Part shown: in pieces, positions 51,465-60,004 of the stretch
Numbering within the stretch: the stretch's first letter is position 1
How the letters are laid out: each line of letters starts with the position of its first letter
Source: Pseudomonadota bacterium
GTDB lineage: Bacteria; Pseudomonadota; Alphaproteobacteria; Sphingomonadales; Sphingomonadaceae
Length of the DNA: 64,000 nt
Assembly (NCBI GenBank): GCA_023457895.1
Contig: JAEXAY010000019.1
Location: 28,143 to 92,142 of the forward strand
Direction of reading: 5' to 3'
Notes under the pieces: generated by a model
What the model was told of the DNA's origin: nothing
Databases searched by the model: none
What the model saw: only the letters and a program-made list of their open reading frames with translations
Program-made: the position numbers and the translations under genes

Positions 51465-52046
51465 TTATCTTGCTCTGGCCGGATTGCCGACGACGACCGC
51501 ACCTTGCTCGACGTCTTTTGTCACTACCGCGCCCATGCCGACAACTGCACCGGCTCCAATCGTCAGACCTTGGCGTATAAGGGCGCCGGTACCGATATAG
51601 GCGCCATCGCCTATCTTCACCGCGCCGTTGCAACGGACCCCGGGAGCGAAGGTCACATAATCGCCGATCTGGCATTCGTGAGCAATGAAGCAAAAGGTGT
51701 TGGCGTGGAACTGCTTTCCGATTGATGCTTTGGCTTCTATTATAGAGTTACCGCATATAATCGCGCCGTCATCGATGGTCGCCCATCGGCTGATTGTGGC
51801 GGTGCGCGCCAACAGGCTCCATGCCGGGTTGGGCAGGCGCTTAACAATTCTCTGCCGCGTATCGCCGCTGGCTATGGCAATCACAAGGGGCGTATTGGGG
51901 TCAAGTTCATTGGGGGTGATGGTGCGACCACCGAGAAACACACCGCCCTCATCCGACACAAAAACAATCTGATCGGATTGATCCGCCGCCATGTCAGCAA
52001 TTTGCAGTGCAAATCCTCCCGTCCCAAAAATCGCACGTTGCTTCAT
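51465..52046 (-). CDS. NeuD/PglD-type sugar O-acyltransferase (hexapeptide repeat)
   Basis: 193 residues. N-terminal nucleotide-sugar-binding Rossmann part (RAIFGTGGFALQIADMA), then a left-handed beta-helix of hexapeptide repeats: IIEAKASIGKQFHANTFCFI, AHECQIGDYVTFAPGVRCNG, VKIGDGAYIGTGALIRQGLT, IGAGAVVGMGAVVTKDVEQG, ending VVGNPARAR. Such enzymes acetylate sialic-acid-like or bacillosamine sugars for surface glycans. No other glycan gene is nearby, and the local DNA is AT-rich (26 of 60 G+C in 51721-51780), so it looks like an isolated, possibly acquired gene. Confidence 0.87.
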   Translation of the reverse strand: MKQRAIFGTGGFALQIADMAADQSDQIVFVSDEGGVFLGGRTITPNELDPNTPLVIAIASGDTRQRIVKRLPNPAWSLLARTATISRWATIDDGAIICGNSIIEAKASIGKQFHANTFCFIAHECQIGDYVTFAPGVRCNGAVKIGDGAYIGTGALIRQGLTIGAGAVVGMGAVVTKDVEQGAVVVGNPARAR

Positions 52047-52378
52047 TGCGTCTGCGTCCTATCCAAATCACTCGACCAATAATGTGCATTCACCAAGGTA
52101 TGGGATTATACGCGCAATCTAAGGATTGTCGCTGAGAATATCGATCGTCTTTAGTCGCGATAGTGGTGCGTTAGTATCGAAGTTATTGCTTATATTGTAT
52201 GGCCGATCGATCTGAGCGTCGATAGCGTGGGCAGTGTAAAATCGTAGCACCTATTCCTCACCCCGCGATTACCCATGAAAACGCGGATTCTGTGCGAATT
52301 GCGCTTTGGCGCCGTTGACAACATGCAGGGCTTTGCCCGACAGATCGAAAAAACATATCCAAGCGAAGGGACCTGTGC
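52047..52378. other. AT-rich intergenic region without a gene
   Basis: 332 bases between the acyltransferase start and the alcohol dehydrogenase start. G+C is low for the window (23 of 60 in 52141-52200). I see no coding frame with a start and ribosome binding site. A TTGACA at 52315-52320 could be a -35 but has no convincing -10 partner. It must hold the promoters of both divergent genes. Confidence 0.5.
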
Positions 52379-53491
52379 ATGAAAACTCGTGCCGCGGTGG
52401 CATTTGAGGCGAAAAAGCCACTTGAGATTGTCGAACTCGATCTCGAAGGACCCAAGGCTGGCGAGGTGCTGGTTGAGATCATGGCGACGGGCATCTGCCA
52501 TACCGACGCCTATACGCTCGACGGGTTCGACAGCGAGGGCATCTTCCCCTCCGTGCTCGGTCATGAAGGCGCCGGGATCGTGCGCGAGGTCGGCGCGGGC
52601 GTGACCTCGGTGAAGCCGGGCGACCACGTCATTCCGCTCTACACCCCCGAATGCCGCCAGTGCAAAAGCTGCCTTTCGGGCAAGACCAACCTCTGCACCG
52701 CGATCCGTGCGACGCAAGGGCAGGGGCTGATGCCCGACGGCACCACGCGCTTTTCCTACAAGGGACAGCCAATCTATCATTATATGGGCTGCTCGACCTT
52801 CTCGAACTTCACCGTGCTTCCTGAAATCGCGGTGGCAAAAATCCGCGAGGACGCGCCGTTCCAGACGAGCTGCTATGTCGGCTGCGGCGTCACCACCGGG
52901 GTTGGCGCGGTGGTCAACACGGCCAAGGTGCGCGCGGGCGAAAATGTCGTCGTGTTCGGGCTCGGCGGGATCGGACTCAACGTCATACAGGGCGCGAAGA
53001 TGGTCGGCGCGGGCAAGATCATCGGCATCGACATCAATCCCGAGCGCGAGGAATGGGGCCGCCGCTTCGGCATGACTCACTTCATCAACTCGAAGGGCCT
53101 GTCGCGCGACGAGACGGTCGCCAAAATCCTCGAGGTCACCGACGGCGGCGCCGATTACAGCTTCGATGCGACCGGGAACACCGAGGTGATGCGCACCGCG
53201 CTCGAATGCTGCCACCGCGGATGGGGCGAGAGCATCGTCATCGGCGTCGCCGAGGCGGGCAAGGAAATTTCGACGCGGCCGTTCCAACTCGTCACCGGCC
53301 GGGTGTGGAAGGGGACCGCGTTCGGCGGCGCCAAGGGCCGCACCGATGTGCCCAAGATCGTCGACTGGTACATGAACGGCAAGATCGAGATCGACCCGAT
53401 GATCACCCATGTGCTGAGCCTTGAGGAGATCAACAAGGGTTTCGACTTGATGCATGAGGGCAAGTCGATCCGCAGCGTCGTGGTTTATTAA
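52379..53491 (+). CDS. frmA: S-(hydroxymethyl)glutathione dehydrogenase / class III alcohol dehydrogenase
   Basis: 370 residues. NAD-dependent oxidation of S-hydroxymethylglutathione (formaldehyde plus glutathione) to S-formylglutathione. Catalytic zinc ligands in GICHTDAY and GHEGAGIV; structural zinc in PECRQCKSCLSGKTNLC; NAD fold VVVFGLGGIGLNVIQGAKMV. GAAGGGA precedes the ATG. First gene of a five-gene run ending in the S-formylglutathione hydrolase, so the whole formaldehyde pathway is together. Its sequence is GC-richer than the next gene's. Confidence 0.97.
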   Translation: MKTRAAVAFEAKKPLEIVELDLEGPKAGEVLVEIMATGICHTDAYTLDGFDSEGIFPSVLGHEGAGIVREVGAGVTSVKPGDHVIPLYTPECRQCKSCLSGKTNLCTAIRATQGQGLMPDGTTRFSYKGQPIYHYMGCSTFSNFTVLPEIAVAKIREDAPFQTSCYVGCGVTTGVGAVVNTAKVRAGENVVVFGLGGIGLNVIQGAKMVGAGKIIGIDINPEREEWGRRFGMTHFINSKGLSRDETVAKILEVTDGGADYSFDATGNTEVMRTALECCHRGWGESIVIGVAEAGKEISTRPFQLVTGRVWKGTAFGGAKGRTDVPKIVDWYMNGKIEIDPMITHVLSLEEINKGFDLMHEGKSIRSVVVY

Positions 53492-53505
53492 AGGGGGGGG
53501 AGAAT

Positions 53506-53829
53506 ATGGTCGCAGTCACCGTCACCAGCCGCGCTGGTGACACCCGCACCCTTGAAGGCGAGACCGGACGCAAGCTGATGGAAGTCATTCGCGATGCTGG
53601 GGTGGAAGAAATGATTGGCCTATGCGGAGGCTTTGCCAATTGCGGTACCTGTCATTGCTACGTCGACGAAAGCTGGTTTGCAAGAACGGGGAAAGGTGCG
53701 GACCCGGAGGGCGAAGAAGTGATGCTTGAAGGTTTGATCGAAGCGAGGCGTAATAGCCGTCTCGCTTGCCAGATCATCCTCGATGAAAGTCTGGACGGGA
53801 TCGCCGTAATTATGGCTCCAGAGGAATGA
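53506..53829 (+). CDS. 2Fe-2S ferredoxin in the formaldehyde operon
   Basis: 107 residues. Ligands in LCGGFANCGTCHCYV (Cys-x5-Cys-x2-Cys) plus LACQII. The fold matches adrenodoxin-type ferredoxins of P450 or Rieske systems. It lies 14 bases after frmA and 10 before purU. Its redox partner is not evident: neither FrmA nor PurU needs a ferredoxin. Confidence 0.9.
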   Translation: MVAVTVTSRAGDTRTLEGETGRKLMEVIRDAGVEEMIGLCGGFANCGTCHCYVDESWFARTGKGADPEGEEVMLEGLIEARRNSRLACQIILDESLDGIAVIMAPEE

Positions 53830-53839
53830 TTGGCTAACG

Positions 53840-54700
53840 ATGTCTGATCCCTGGTTGCTCACTTTCTCCTGTTTCGACCGTGTCGGTATTGTCGCGGCGG
53901 TATCGGGCTTTCTGGCAGAGCGAGAGGGCTTCATCCTCGATAGCCAGCAATTTGCCGATCTTGAAAGCGGGCGCTTCTTCATGCGCGTGCTTTTTCAGGG
54001 CGCAGGCGCGCGCTTTCCGACCGATCCTGATGCGTTGACCGGTGATTTCGCGCGGGTGGCAGAAAAGTTTGCACTTGATTACCGGCTCGCACCGGCAAAC
54101 GAAAAGCGGCGGCTCGTCATCGCGGTGTCAAAGGGAAACCATTGCCTTGCCGATCTCTTGCACCGCTGGTCGTCGGGAATATTGCCGGTAGAGATCGCGG
54201 CTGTCGTCTCCAATCATGAAAATTGCCGTGCCCTCGCCGAATGGCATGGCGTTCCCTATCATTATCTCCCGGTCGCCGACGGCAATCGCGCGGCCCAGGA
54301 GCGCGCAATCCTCGACTTGATGGACAATAGCGCAAGCGAATTGCTCGTGCTGGCGCGCTACATGCAGATCTTGTCGGAGGATATGACAGCGGCTCTGGAG
54401 GGCCGATGTATCAATATTCACCACAGCTTTCTGCCAAGCTTCAAGGGCAGCCGACCCTATCATCGCGCTCACGAACGCGGGGTCAAGCTGATTGGGGCCA
54501 CCGCGCATTTTGTGACCCGAGACCTCGACGAAGGTCCGATTATTGAACAAGGCGTCGAGCGGGTCGATCATCGCGCTACAGTTAGCGACATGATACGCAT
54601 CGGTCGTGATATCGAAGCGCGGGTGCTTGCACGCGCGGTCGGGCTATGGAGCGAGCGGCGGTTGTTTCAGAATGCTAATCGCACAGTGATTTTCGGGTAG
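53840..54700 (+). CDS. purU: formyltetrahydrofolate deformylase
   Basis: 286 residues. Hydrolyses 10-formyl-THF to formate and THF. An N-terminal ACT domain (LLTFSCFDRVGIVAAVSGFL) is followed by the formyltransferase fold with RRLVIAVSKGNHCLADLLHR, the catalytic asparagine/histidine in NIHHSFLPSFKGSRPYHRAH and the aspartate in FVTRDLDEGPIIEQ. In this operon it would pair with formaldehyde oxidation by recycling formate and folate one-carbon units. Confidence 0.95.
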   Translation: MSDPWLLTFSCFDRVGIVAAVSGFLAEREGFILDSQQFADLESGRFFMRVLFQGAGARFPTDPDALTGDFARVAEKFALDYRLAPANEKRRLVIAVSKGNHCLADLLHRWSSGILPVEIAAVVSNHENCRALAEWHGVPYHYLPVADGNRAAQERAILDLMDNSASELLVLARYMQILSEDMTAALEGRCINIHHSFLPSFKGSRPYHRAHERGVKLIGATAHFVTRDLDEGPIIEQGVERVDHRATVSDMIRIGRDIEARVLARAVGLWSERRLFQNANRTVIFG

Positions 54701-54714
54701 AAGGAAACAGGACC

Positions 54715-55101
54715 ATGTTCAGTCATGTCATGCTTGGTGCCGACGATGTCGACGCCGCGAAAGCATTTTACGACGCAGTTCTTGGTGCACTTGGAGTCCG
54801 GCCGGGCTCGGTCGATGTCAAGGGAAGGGTGATGTATGCCCACAATCATGGCCTGTTCATGCTAACGAAGCCGATTGACGGCGCGCCTGCCAGTTGCGGC
54901 AATGGTAGCACGATCGGCTTTGCGGCCGATAGCCCGGCGGCGGCCGAAGCATTTCATGCTGCCGGTCTTGCGCATGGCGGGACCGCGATCGAGGATCCTC
55001 CGGGCGTCCGCAACTTCAACGGGATGAATCTTTATCTAGCCTATCTGCGCGATCCGGCGGGCAACAAGGTCTGCGCGTTACATCGCTTGCCGAACGACTG
55101 A
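54715..55101 (+). CDS. VOC family (glyoxalase-like) protein
   Basis: 128 residues with the paired beta-alpha-beta-beta-beta VOC fold: MFSHVMLGADDVDAAKAFYD, KGRVMYAHNHGLFMLTKPID, GSTIGFAADSPAAAEAFHAA, NLYLAYLRDPAGNKVCALHR. Metal ligands are expected at His4 and the Glu/His equivalents later, not fully clear. It lies in the glutathione-dependent formaldehyde operon, so a glutathione-adduct substrate is plausible. The stop overlaps the fghA start. Confidence 0.85.
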   Translation: MFSHVMLGADDVDAAKAFYDAVLGALGVRPGSVDVKGRVMYAHNHGLFMLTKPIDGAPASCGNGSTIGFAADSPAAAEAFHAAGLAHGGTAIEDPPGVRNFNGMNLYLAYLRDPAGNKVCALHRLPND

Positions 55102-55946
55102 TGGGTGGGATGGAGACGCTTTCCACGCACAAGGCTTTTGGCGGACAGCAGGGCGTCTTCCGCCACGAGTCAGTGTGTACCGGTACGGAAATGGTGTTTT
55201 CGGTTTACGTGCCCGATCACGTCCGAGACACGCACATGCCAGTGGTCTGGTATCTGTCGGGCCTCACCTGCACCCATGCCAATGTTATGGAAAAGGGTGA
55301 ATATCGGCGGGCTTGTGCAGAACTCGGACTGATTTTTGTTGCACCGGATACTTCTCCGCGCGGCGATGGCGTTCCGGATGATCCGGAAGGCGCTTATGAC
55401 TTCGGTCTGGGTGCCGGCTTTTATGTCAATGCGACCAAAGCCCCCTATGCGCGGCATTACCGGATGCGGGACTATTTAGAGGAAGAACTGCCCGCATTGA
55501 TTGCGCGGGAATTCCCGGCGGACATGGAACGCCAGGGAATCTCCGGCCATAGTATGGGTGGCCATGGTGCATTGACGATTGGCTTGCGCAATCCGGAGCG
55601 GTTTCGCAGTATTTCGGCTTTTGCGCCGATTGTTGCTCCATCACTGGCGCCATGGGGGCAAAAGGCGTTACGCGGCTATCTCGGTGATGACGAGAAGTTA
55701 TGGCGCGAGTATGATGCCGTTTCGCTAATCCAGGATGGTGCGCGCGTGAACCATCTGCTCATCGACCAAGGCGGTGATGATCAATTTCTCGCAGAGCAAC
55801 TAAAGCCCGAATTGCTCGAGGAGGCTTGCCGATTGGCAGCTATCTCGCTCGATTTGAAAGTTCATGCTGGCTATGATCACAGCTATTATTTCATTTCTAC
55901 GTTCATGGAAAAACATCTCCGCTGGCATGCGGAACGGTTAACATAG
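55101..55946 (+). CDS. fghA: S-formylglutathione hydrolase
   Basis: 281 residues from ATG 55101, which overlaps the VOC stop (TGATG); ATG 55110 (METLSTHKAFGGQQGVFRHE) gives the more typical family start. It hydrolyses S-formylglutathione to formate and glutathione. Esterase D features: PVVWYLSGLTCTHANVMEKG, the nucleophile GISGHSMGGHGALTIGLRNP, and catalytic His in HAGYDHSYYFISTFMEKHL. Last gene of the frmA-ferredoxin-purU-VOC-fghA operon. Confidence 0.95.
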   Translation: MGGMETLSTHKAFGGQQGVFRHESVCTGTEMVFSVYVPDHVRDTHMPVVWYLSGLTCTHANVMEKGEYRRACAELGLIFVAPDTSPRGDGVPDDPEGAYDFGLGAGFYVNATKAPYARHYRMRDYLEEELPALIAREFPADMERQGISGHSMGGHGALTIGLRNPERFRSISAFAPIVAPSLAPWGQKALRGYLGDDEKLWREYDAVSLIQDGARVNHLLIDQGGDDQFLAEQLKPELLEEACRLAAISLDLKVHAGYDHSYYFISTFMEKHLRWHAERLT

Positions 55947-56030
55947 TGCAAGCTGATCTTCCGAAGGCTTTACAGCTTGTTAGTAAATCATTCAGCGCCC
56001 ATTAAATGCAGGGAGACTATTGGGACAAGG

Positions 56031-56378
56031 ATGAACAAACGGGGTATTCGCTTGGGGCAAAAAGGGGCGCTCGTGCAGTGCTGGCTTGTGCTCGCCATAG
56101 CCTGCCTCCCCATTGCCTTGCCAATCGGTCCGGCATCGGCCCAGACTTCTCGGGCGGAACAAGCCGCTATTCGTTCGGTTACCCGTCAGGTCCGCCCGCT
56201 CCCAAAGGTCATATCCGAAACCCGCAAGCTGAACCCTTATAATGAAATGGATTATCTGGGTGGACCCGAATTTGACCCGGTTCGTTTTGTCTACCGGTTG
56301 AAATTCATGGACGGAAACAAGGTGGTGTTTGTTTATGTCGATGCGATTTCCGGCCGTATCATCGGGCGATCGCGTTGA
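56031..56378 (+). CDS. small secreted PepSY-like protein upstream of a two-component system
   Basis: 115 residues from ATG 56031 with GGGACAAGG before it. The N-terminus has a long basic n-region and a hydrophobic core ending ALPIGPASAQ, a signal peptide. The mature part (FDPVRFVYRLKFMDGNKVVF, VYVDAISGRIIGRSR) resembles a PepSY domain, often found in inhibitors of periplasmic proteases or sensors. It precedes the regulator/kinase pair by about 110 bases and may be the periplasmic partner of the kinase, but this is inference. Confidence 0.7.
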   Translation: MNKRGIRLGQKGALVQCWLVLAIACLPIALPIGPASAQTSRAEQAAIRSVTRQVRPLPKVISETRKLNPYNEMDYLGGPEFDPVRFVYRLKFMDGNKVVFVYVDAISGRIIGRSR

Positions 56379-56491
56379 GATGCTTCTCTGACCCTAGAAA
56401 GGTTGTTTCGAGCTAGCTATATCAACGGTTAAACAATGATAGCCGGTTGCCAGTGCTGTGGCAGAATTCCGGCAGATGAAAAGGGACGAAG

Positions 56492-57154
56492 ATGCGCATT
56501 CTCATCGTTGAAGACGAACCAACGCTCGGGCGCCAGCTCAAAGCGACCCTGGAAGGGACGGGGTATGCGGTCGATTTGGCAACAGATGGTGAGGATGGCC
56601 ATTTCCTTGGCTCTACAGAGAATTATGATGCCGCAATCCTCGATCTTGGCTTGCCGGAAATCGACGGGCTGACTGTGCTCGACCGGTGGCGCAAGGAAGG
56701 CAAGACCTTTCCTGTGCTCGTCTTGACCGCGCGTGATAGCTGGTCGGACAAGGTGGCCGGTCTTGACGCCGGCGCCGACGATTATCTTGCCAAACCGTTC
56801 CAGACTGAAGAATTGATTGCACGCTTGCGTGCTCTGATTCGACGCGCCTCTGGAAATGCCTCCAGTGAATTGACAGCGGGCGACGTGCGCCTTGACACGC
56901 GGTCCGGCAAGGTGACGCTGAACGGGGAGCCGGTGAAACTTACGGCACAGGAATATAAGCTGCTTTCCTACTTGCTCCATCACAAGGGCAAGGTCGTCAG
57001 CCGCACCGAACTGATCGAACATATTTATGATCAGGATTTCGATCGCGATTCAAACACGATAGAGGTGTTCGTCACCCGTATTCGCAAGAAACTTGGCCAA
57101 GATGTGATCACGACGATCCGGGGCCTCGGCTATAGCCTCGACGAACCCGGCTGA
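56492..57154 (+). CDS. response regulator, OmpR/PhoP family
   Basis: 220 residues. Receiver: MRILIVEDEPTLGRQLKATL, phosphoacceptor Asp in AAILDLGLPEIDGL, Thr/Lys in LVLTARD and DYLAKPF. The C-terminal winged-helix DNA-binding domain is VKLTAQEYKLLSYLLHHKGK, DSNTIEVFVTRIRKKLG and ITTIRGLGYSL. It is paired with the histidine kinase 10 bases downstream. Target genes are not evident; the PepSY-like gene upstream is a natural candidate. Confidence 0.94.
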   Translation: MRILIVEDEPTLGRQLKATLEGTGYAVDLATDGEDGHFLGSTENYDAAILDLGLPEIDGLTVLDRWRKEGKTFPVLVLTARDSWSDKVAGLDAGADDYLAKPFQTEELIARLRALIRRASGNASSELTAGDVRLDTRSGKVTLNGEPVKLTAQEYKLLSYLLHHKGKVVSRTELIEHIYDQDFDRDSNTIEVFVTRIRKKLGQDVITTIRGLGYSLDEPG

Positions 57155-57164
57155 TCTTTTAACC

Positions 57165-58592
57165 ATGGTGGACAATGCGCCTCTTCAGGTGCAGGCGGCG
57201 AATAATAGCGCGGATGAAGCAGCGCCGGATGGCACACTGACGCCCTCGGCTCCCTTGCGCAGTACCGGTTCCTTGGGGCGTCGTATGATCGGCATCGCGG
57301 CGGCCTGGATTCTGTTTCTGCTCGTGGGCGGCGGCTTTGCGCTCGATAATGTGCTGACGGGGATTGTCACGCGCAACTTTGATTCCAATCTTGAATATAT
57401 ATTGAAGGTGATGATCCGTTCATCGGAAATCGATCCGTTCGGCGAAGTCCGTCTCAAGGAGCCGTTGGGAGAACAGCGCTTTCTTGAGCCCTATAGCGGT
57501 CTTTACTGGCAAATCAGCGGCAAGGGCTATGAACCATTCCCGTCGCGATCATTGTGGGACCGCACGCTCGAACGGCGACCCATCGCACCTGACGGCCAGC
57601 TCCATACCTATGACAGTAACCAATTCCCCGGCGAGGAGTTACGCGTGCTCGAGCGCGAAGTTGTGCTTCCGGGATCAGATACGGCGTGGCGTTTCCAGAT
57701 CGCCCAATCCCGGACTGCGCTCGACGAACAGATCCAAGTTCTACGGCGGACGCTGACACGTAGCTTTGCGGTTCTTGCTCTAGGGCTGATTATTCTGGCC
57801 GCATTGCAAACGCTCTATGGTCTGTGGCCGCTCAGGCGCATCCGGACAGAAATCAGTGCGATGCGGCGCGGCGAGAAAAACCGGGTGGTCGAAGCTCTGC
57901 CCAACGAAGTCATGCCGATGGTAGATGAACTCAATGAGCTGCTTGCCCATAATGAGCGGCAGGCGGAGGAGGCCCGGCGGCATGCGGGCAATCTCGCCCA
58001 TGCACTCAAGACCCCGCTGACCGTGATCATGAATGCGGCGACAGCCAAGGCACCGGATCTGGCGGAGACCGTTGTGCGCGAAGCGGCTACAATGCGGCGG
58101 CAGGTGGATCACCATCTCGCTCGTGCCCGCGCGGTAGGCCGACGCGGTCATGCGCATAGCAGGGCGCTCGCATGGGAAAGCCTGCAATCGGTTGAGCGCG
58201 CGGTCAGCCGTCTCTATCCCAAGGTCCGGATTGATATCGCCGGCGACAAGAAAGCCGCAGTGCGGGTCGAACGGCAGGACCTTGATGAAATGCTGGGGAA
58301 CCTGATTGAAAATGCAGCAAAATATGGCGGCGGTAGCGTTTTCGTGACTGTCTCTAGAGCTGAGCGCATGGTTGAATTTCTCATTGAGGACGACGGCACC
58401 GGGATCAAGGAAGAAGACCGTGACCGCTTGTTCAATCGCGGTGCGCGTCTGGATACCACCAAGCCCGGCACCGGTCTTGGGCTCGCCATCGTCCGCGACG
58501 TAGCCGAAATCTACGAAGGTTCGGTTGACCTCGAAGAAAGCGAGGACCTTGGCGGCCTGCAGGTTCGACTGCGTTTGCCGGAGGCCGCGTGA
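57165..58592 (+). CDS. sensor histidine kinase, PhoQ-like
   Basis: 475 residues. First membrane helix RMIGIAAAWILFLLVGGGFA near residue 45, a periplasmic sensor of about 130 residues, second helix LALGLIILAALQTLYGLWPL, HAMP, the HisKA phospho-histidine in LAHALKTPLTVIMN, then the HATPase with NLIENAAKYGGG, EDDGTGIKEEDRDRLFNRG and GTGLGLAIVRDVAEIY. It phosphorylates the preceding response regulator. The domain order and a short, charged periplasmic loop resemble PhoQ-type sensors, but the ligand is unknown. Confidence 0.93.
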   Translation: MVDNAPLQVQAANNSADEAAPDGTLTPSAPLRSTGSLGRRMIGIAAAWILFLLVGGGFALDNVLTGIVTRNFDSNLEYILKVMIRSSEIDPFGEVRLKEPLGEQRFLEPYSGLYWQISGKGYEPFPSRSLWDRTLERRPIAPDGQLHTYDSNQFPGEELRVLEREVVLPGSDTAWRFQIAQSRTALDEQIQVLRRTLTRSFAVLALGLIILAALQTLYGLWPLRRIRTEISAMRRGEKNRVVEALPNEVMPMVDELNELLAHNERQAEEARRHAGNLAHALKTPLTVIMNAATAKAPDLAETVVREAATMRRQVDHHLARARAVGRRGHAHSRALAWESLQSVERAVSRLYPKVRIDIAGDKKAAVRVERQDLDEMLGNLIENAAKYGGGSVFVTVSRAERMVEFLIEDDGTGIKEEDRDRLFNRGARLDTTKPGTGLGLAIVRDVAEIYEGSVDLEESEDLGGLQVRLRLPEAA

Positions 58593-58598
58593 TCCTGC

Positions 58599-58877
58599 TC
58601 AATCCTCGCGAATTTTCCGGTGATGCCGTATGACTTCCTCGATAATGAAGCGCAGGAATTTTTCACTGAACTCAGGGTCGAGATTGGCGTCCCGAGCGAG
58701 TTGTTTGAGCCGTTCGATCTGCCGTTCCTCGCGATCGGGATCAGCGGGCGGCAGGTCGATCTCGGCTTTTAGCTGACCAACCGCCTGCGTGATCTTGAAG
58801 CGCTCCGCGAGCATGAAAACCAGCGCCGCATCGATGTTATCGATGCTCTGACGATATTGTTCGAGCCTGTGGTCCAT
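58599..58877 (-). CDS. chorismate mutase (AroQ, alphaproteobacterial type)
   Basis: 92 residues, all-helical: RLEQYRQSIDNIDAALVFML, AERFKITQAVGQLKAEIDLP, REERQIERLKQLARDANLDP, FSEKFLRFIIEEVIRHHRKI. It rearranges chorismate to prephenate for phenylalanine/tyrosine synthesis. It is convergent with the histidine kinase (stop 6 bases away). It differs in sequence from the PchB-like protein at 35364-35687, so the organism has two AroQ-fold proteins in this window alone. Confidence 0.92.
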   Translation of the reverse strand: MDHRLEQYRQSIDNIDAALVFMLAERFKITQAVGQLKAEIDLPPADPDREERQIERLKQLARDANLDPEFSEKFLRFIIEEVIRHHRKIRED

Positions 58878-58978
58878 TGCTTGCGCCTCCTGCAGCGCTG
58901 TCCTTGCTGTTAAACATCACCATACGCAACCCAAATCGGTTGCAAAATAGCACCCTTCAGGCCAAGGGATGAGCCGTC

Positions 58979-59992
58979 ATGAGTGCGACCATTCTTCCGA
59001 CCAATCCCGACCGCCAACCCTCGCTCGATCCGATGATCCAGCTTGTTGGCCCCGGTCTTGACGCCGTGAATAAAGTGATTCTCGAACGAATGCAGTCGGA
59101 AATCCCGCTCATTCCCGAACTTGCCGGACATCTTATTGCCGGAGGAGGCAAGCGGATGCGGCCGATGCTCACATTGGCTTGCGCTGAATTACTGGGTTAT
59201 GGCGGCACTAGACATCATCTTTTGGCGGCTGCCGTAGAATTTATCCACACGGCAACACTACTGCATGATGATGTCGTCGATGGTTCAGATATGCGCCGGG
59301 GCAAACACACCGCCAATCTGATCTGGGGCAATAATGCGAGTGTTCTGGTAGGCGATTTCCTGTTCACCCGCTCGTTCGAGCTGATGGTTGAGGATGGATC
59401 GCTCAAGGTTCTGCAGATCCTGTCAAACGCGGCCTCCATTATCGCGGAAGGCGAGGTTGCCCAGTTGGCTGCCCAACGCCAGATTACGACCACGGAAGAA
59501 AAATATCTGGAAATCATTACCGCCAAGACAGCCGTTCTCTTTGCTGCGGCGTGCCGGATTGCTGGAGTGGTCGCGAAGCGGCCCGAGAGCGAGGAACTGG
59601 CGCTCGATGCTTATGGTCGCAATCTGGGTATCGCTTTTCAGCTCGTTGACGATGCGATTGACTATGTCTCGGATACGGCGACGATGGGGAAGGGCGTCGG
59701 CGATGATTTCCGCGATGGCAAGGTAACGCTCCCGGTAATTCTGGCGCTGGCCCGCGGCACGCCCGAGGAGCGCGCATTTTGGCATGATGCCATCATGGGG
59801 CACAAGATAAGCGATGCGGACCTGGCACACGCCAAGACGTTGCTGGGCCGTCATGGCGCAATTGAAGATACGCTTGAACGAGCCAGGCTTTATGGGCAAC
59901 GCGCGATCGATGCTTTGAGCCCTTTCCCGGCTAATGCGGCCAAGGATGCTCTTGTCGAAGCCGTCGAATTCGCCATCCAGCGGGCCTATTGA
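58979..59992 (+). CDS. polyprenyl diphosphate synthase (quinone side-chain)
   Basis: 337 residues, long-chain trans-prenyltransferase. First aspartate-rich motif LLHDDVVDGSDMRRGKHTAN, second LVDDAIDYVSDTATMGKGVG, and GGGKRMRPMLTLACAELLGY near the start. It makes the octa- to decaprenyl diphosphate tail of ubiquinone; sphingomonads usually use Q-10, so a decaprenyl product is likely but not shown by sequence. It ends 12 bases before hrpB. Confidence 0.94.
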   Translation: MSATILPTNPDRQPSLDPMIQLVGPGLDAVNKVILERMQSEIPLIPELAGHLIAGGGKRMRPMLTLACAELLGYGGTRHHLLAAAVEFIHTATLLHDDVVDGSDMRRGKHTANLIWGNNASVLVGDFLFTRSFELMVEDGSLKVLQILSNAASIIAEGEVAQLAAQRQITTTEEKYLEIITAKTAVLFAAACRIAGVVAKRPESEELALDAYGRNLGIAFQLVDDAIDYVSDTATMGKGVGDDFRDGKVTLPVILALARGTPEERAFWHDAIMGHKISDADLAHAKTLLGRHGAIEDTLERARLYGQRAIDALSPFPANAAKDALVEAVEFAIQRAY

Positions 59993-60004
59993 GGTTTTCC
60001 TTTT

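Noticed and set aside
52190..53455. Long open frame antisense to frmA (421 codons)
   Set aside because: It mirrors a complete, highly conserved class III ADH on the other strand, starts without a ribosome binding site and has no recognisable domain; a GC-codon shadow.
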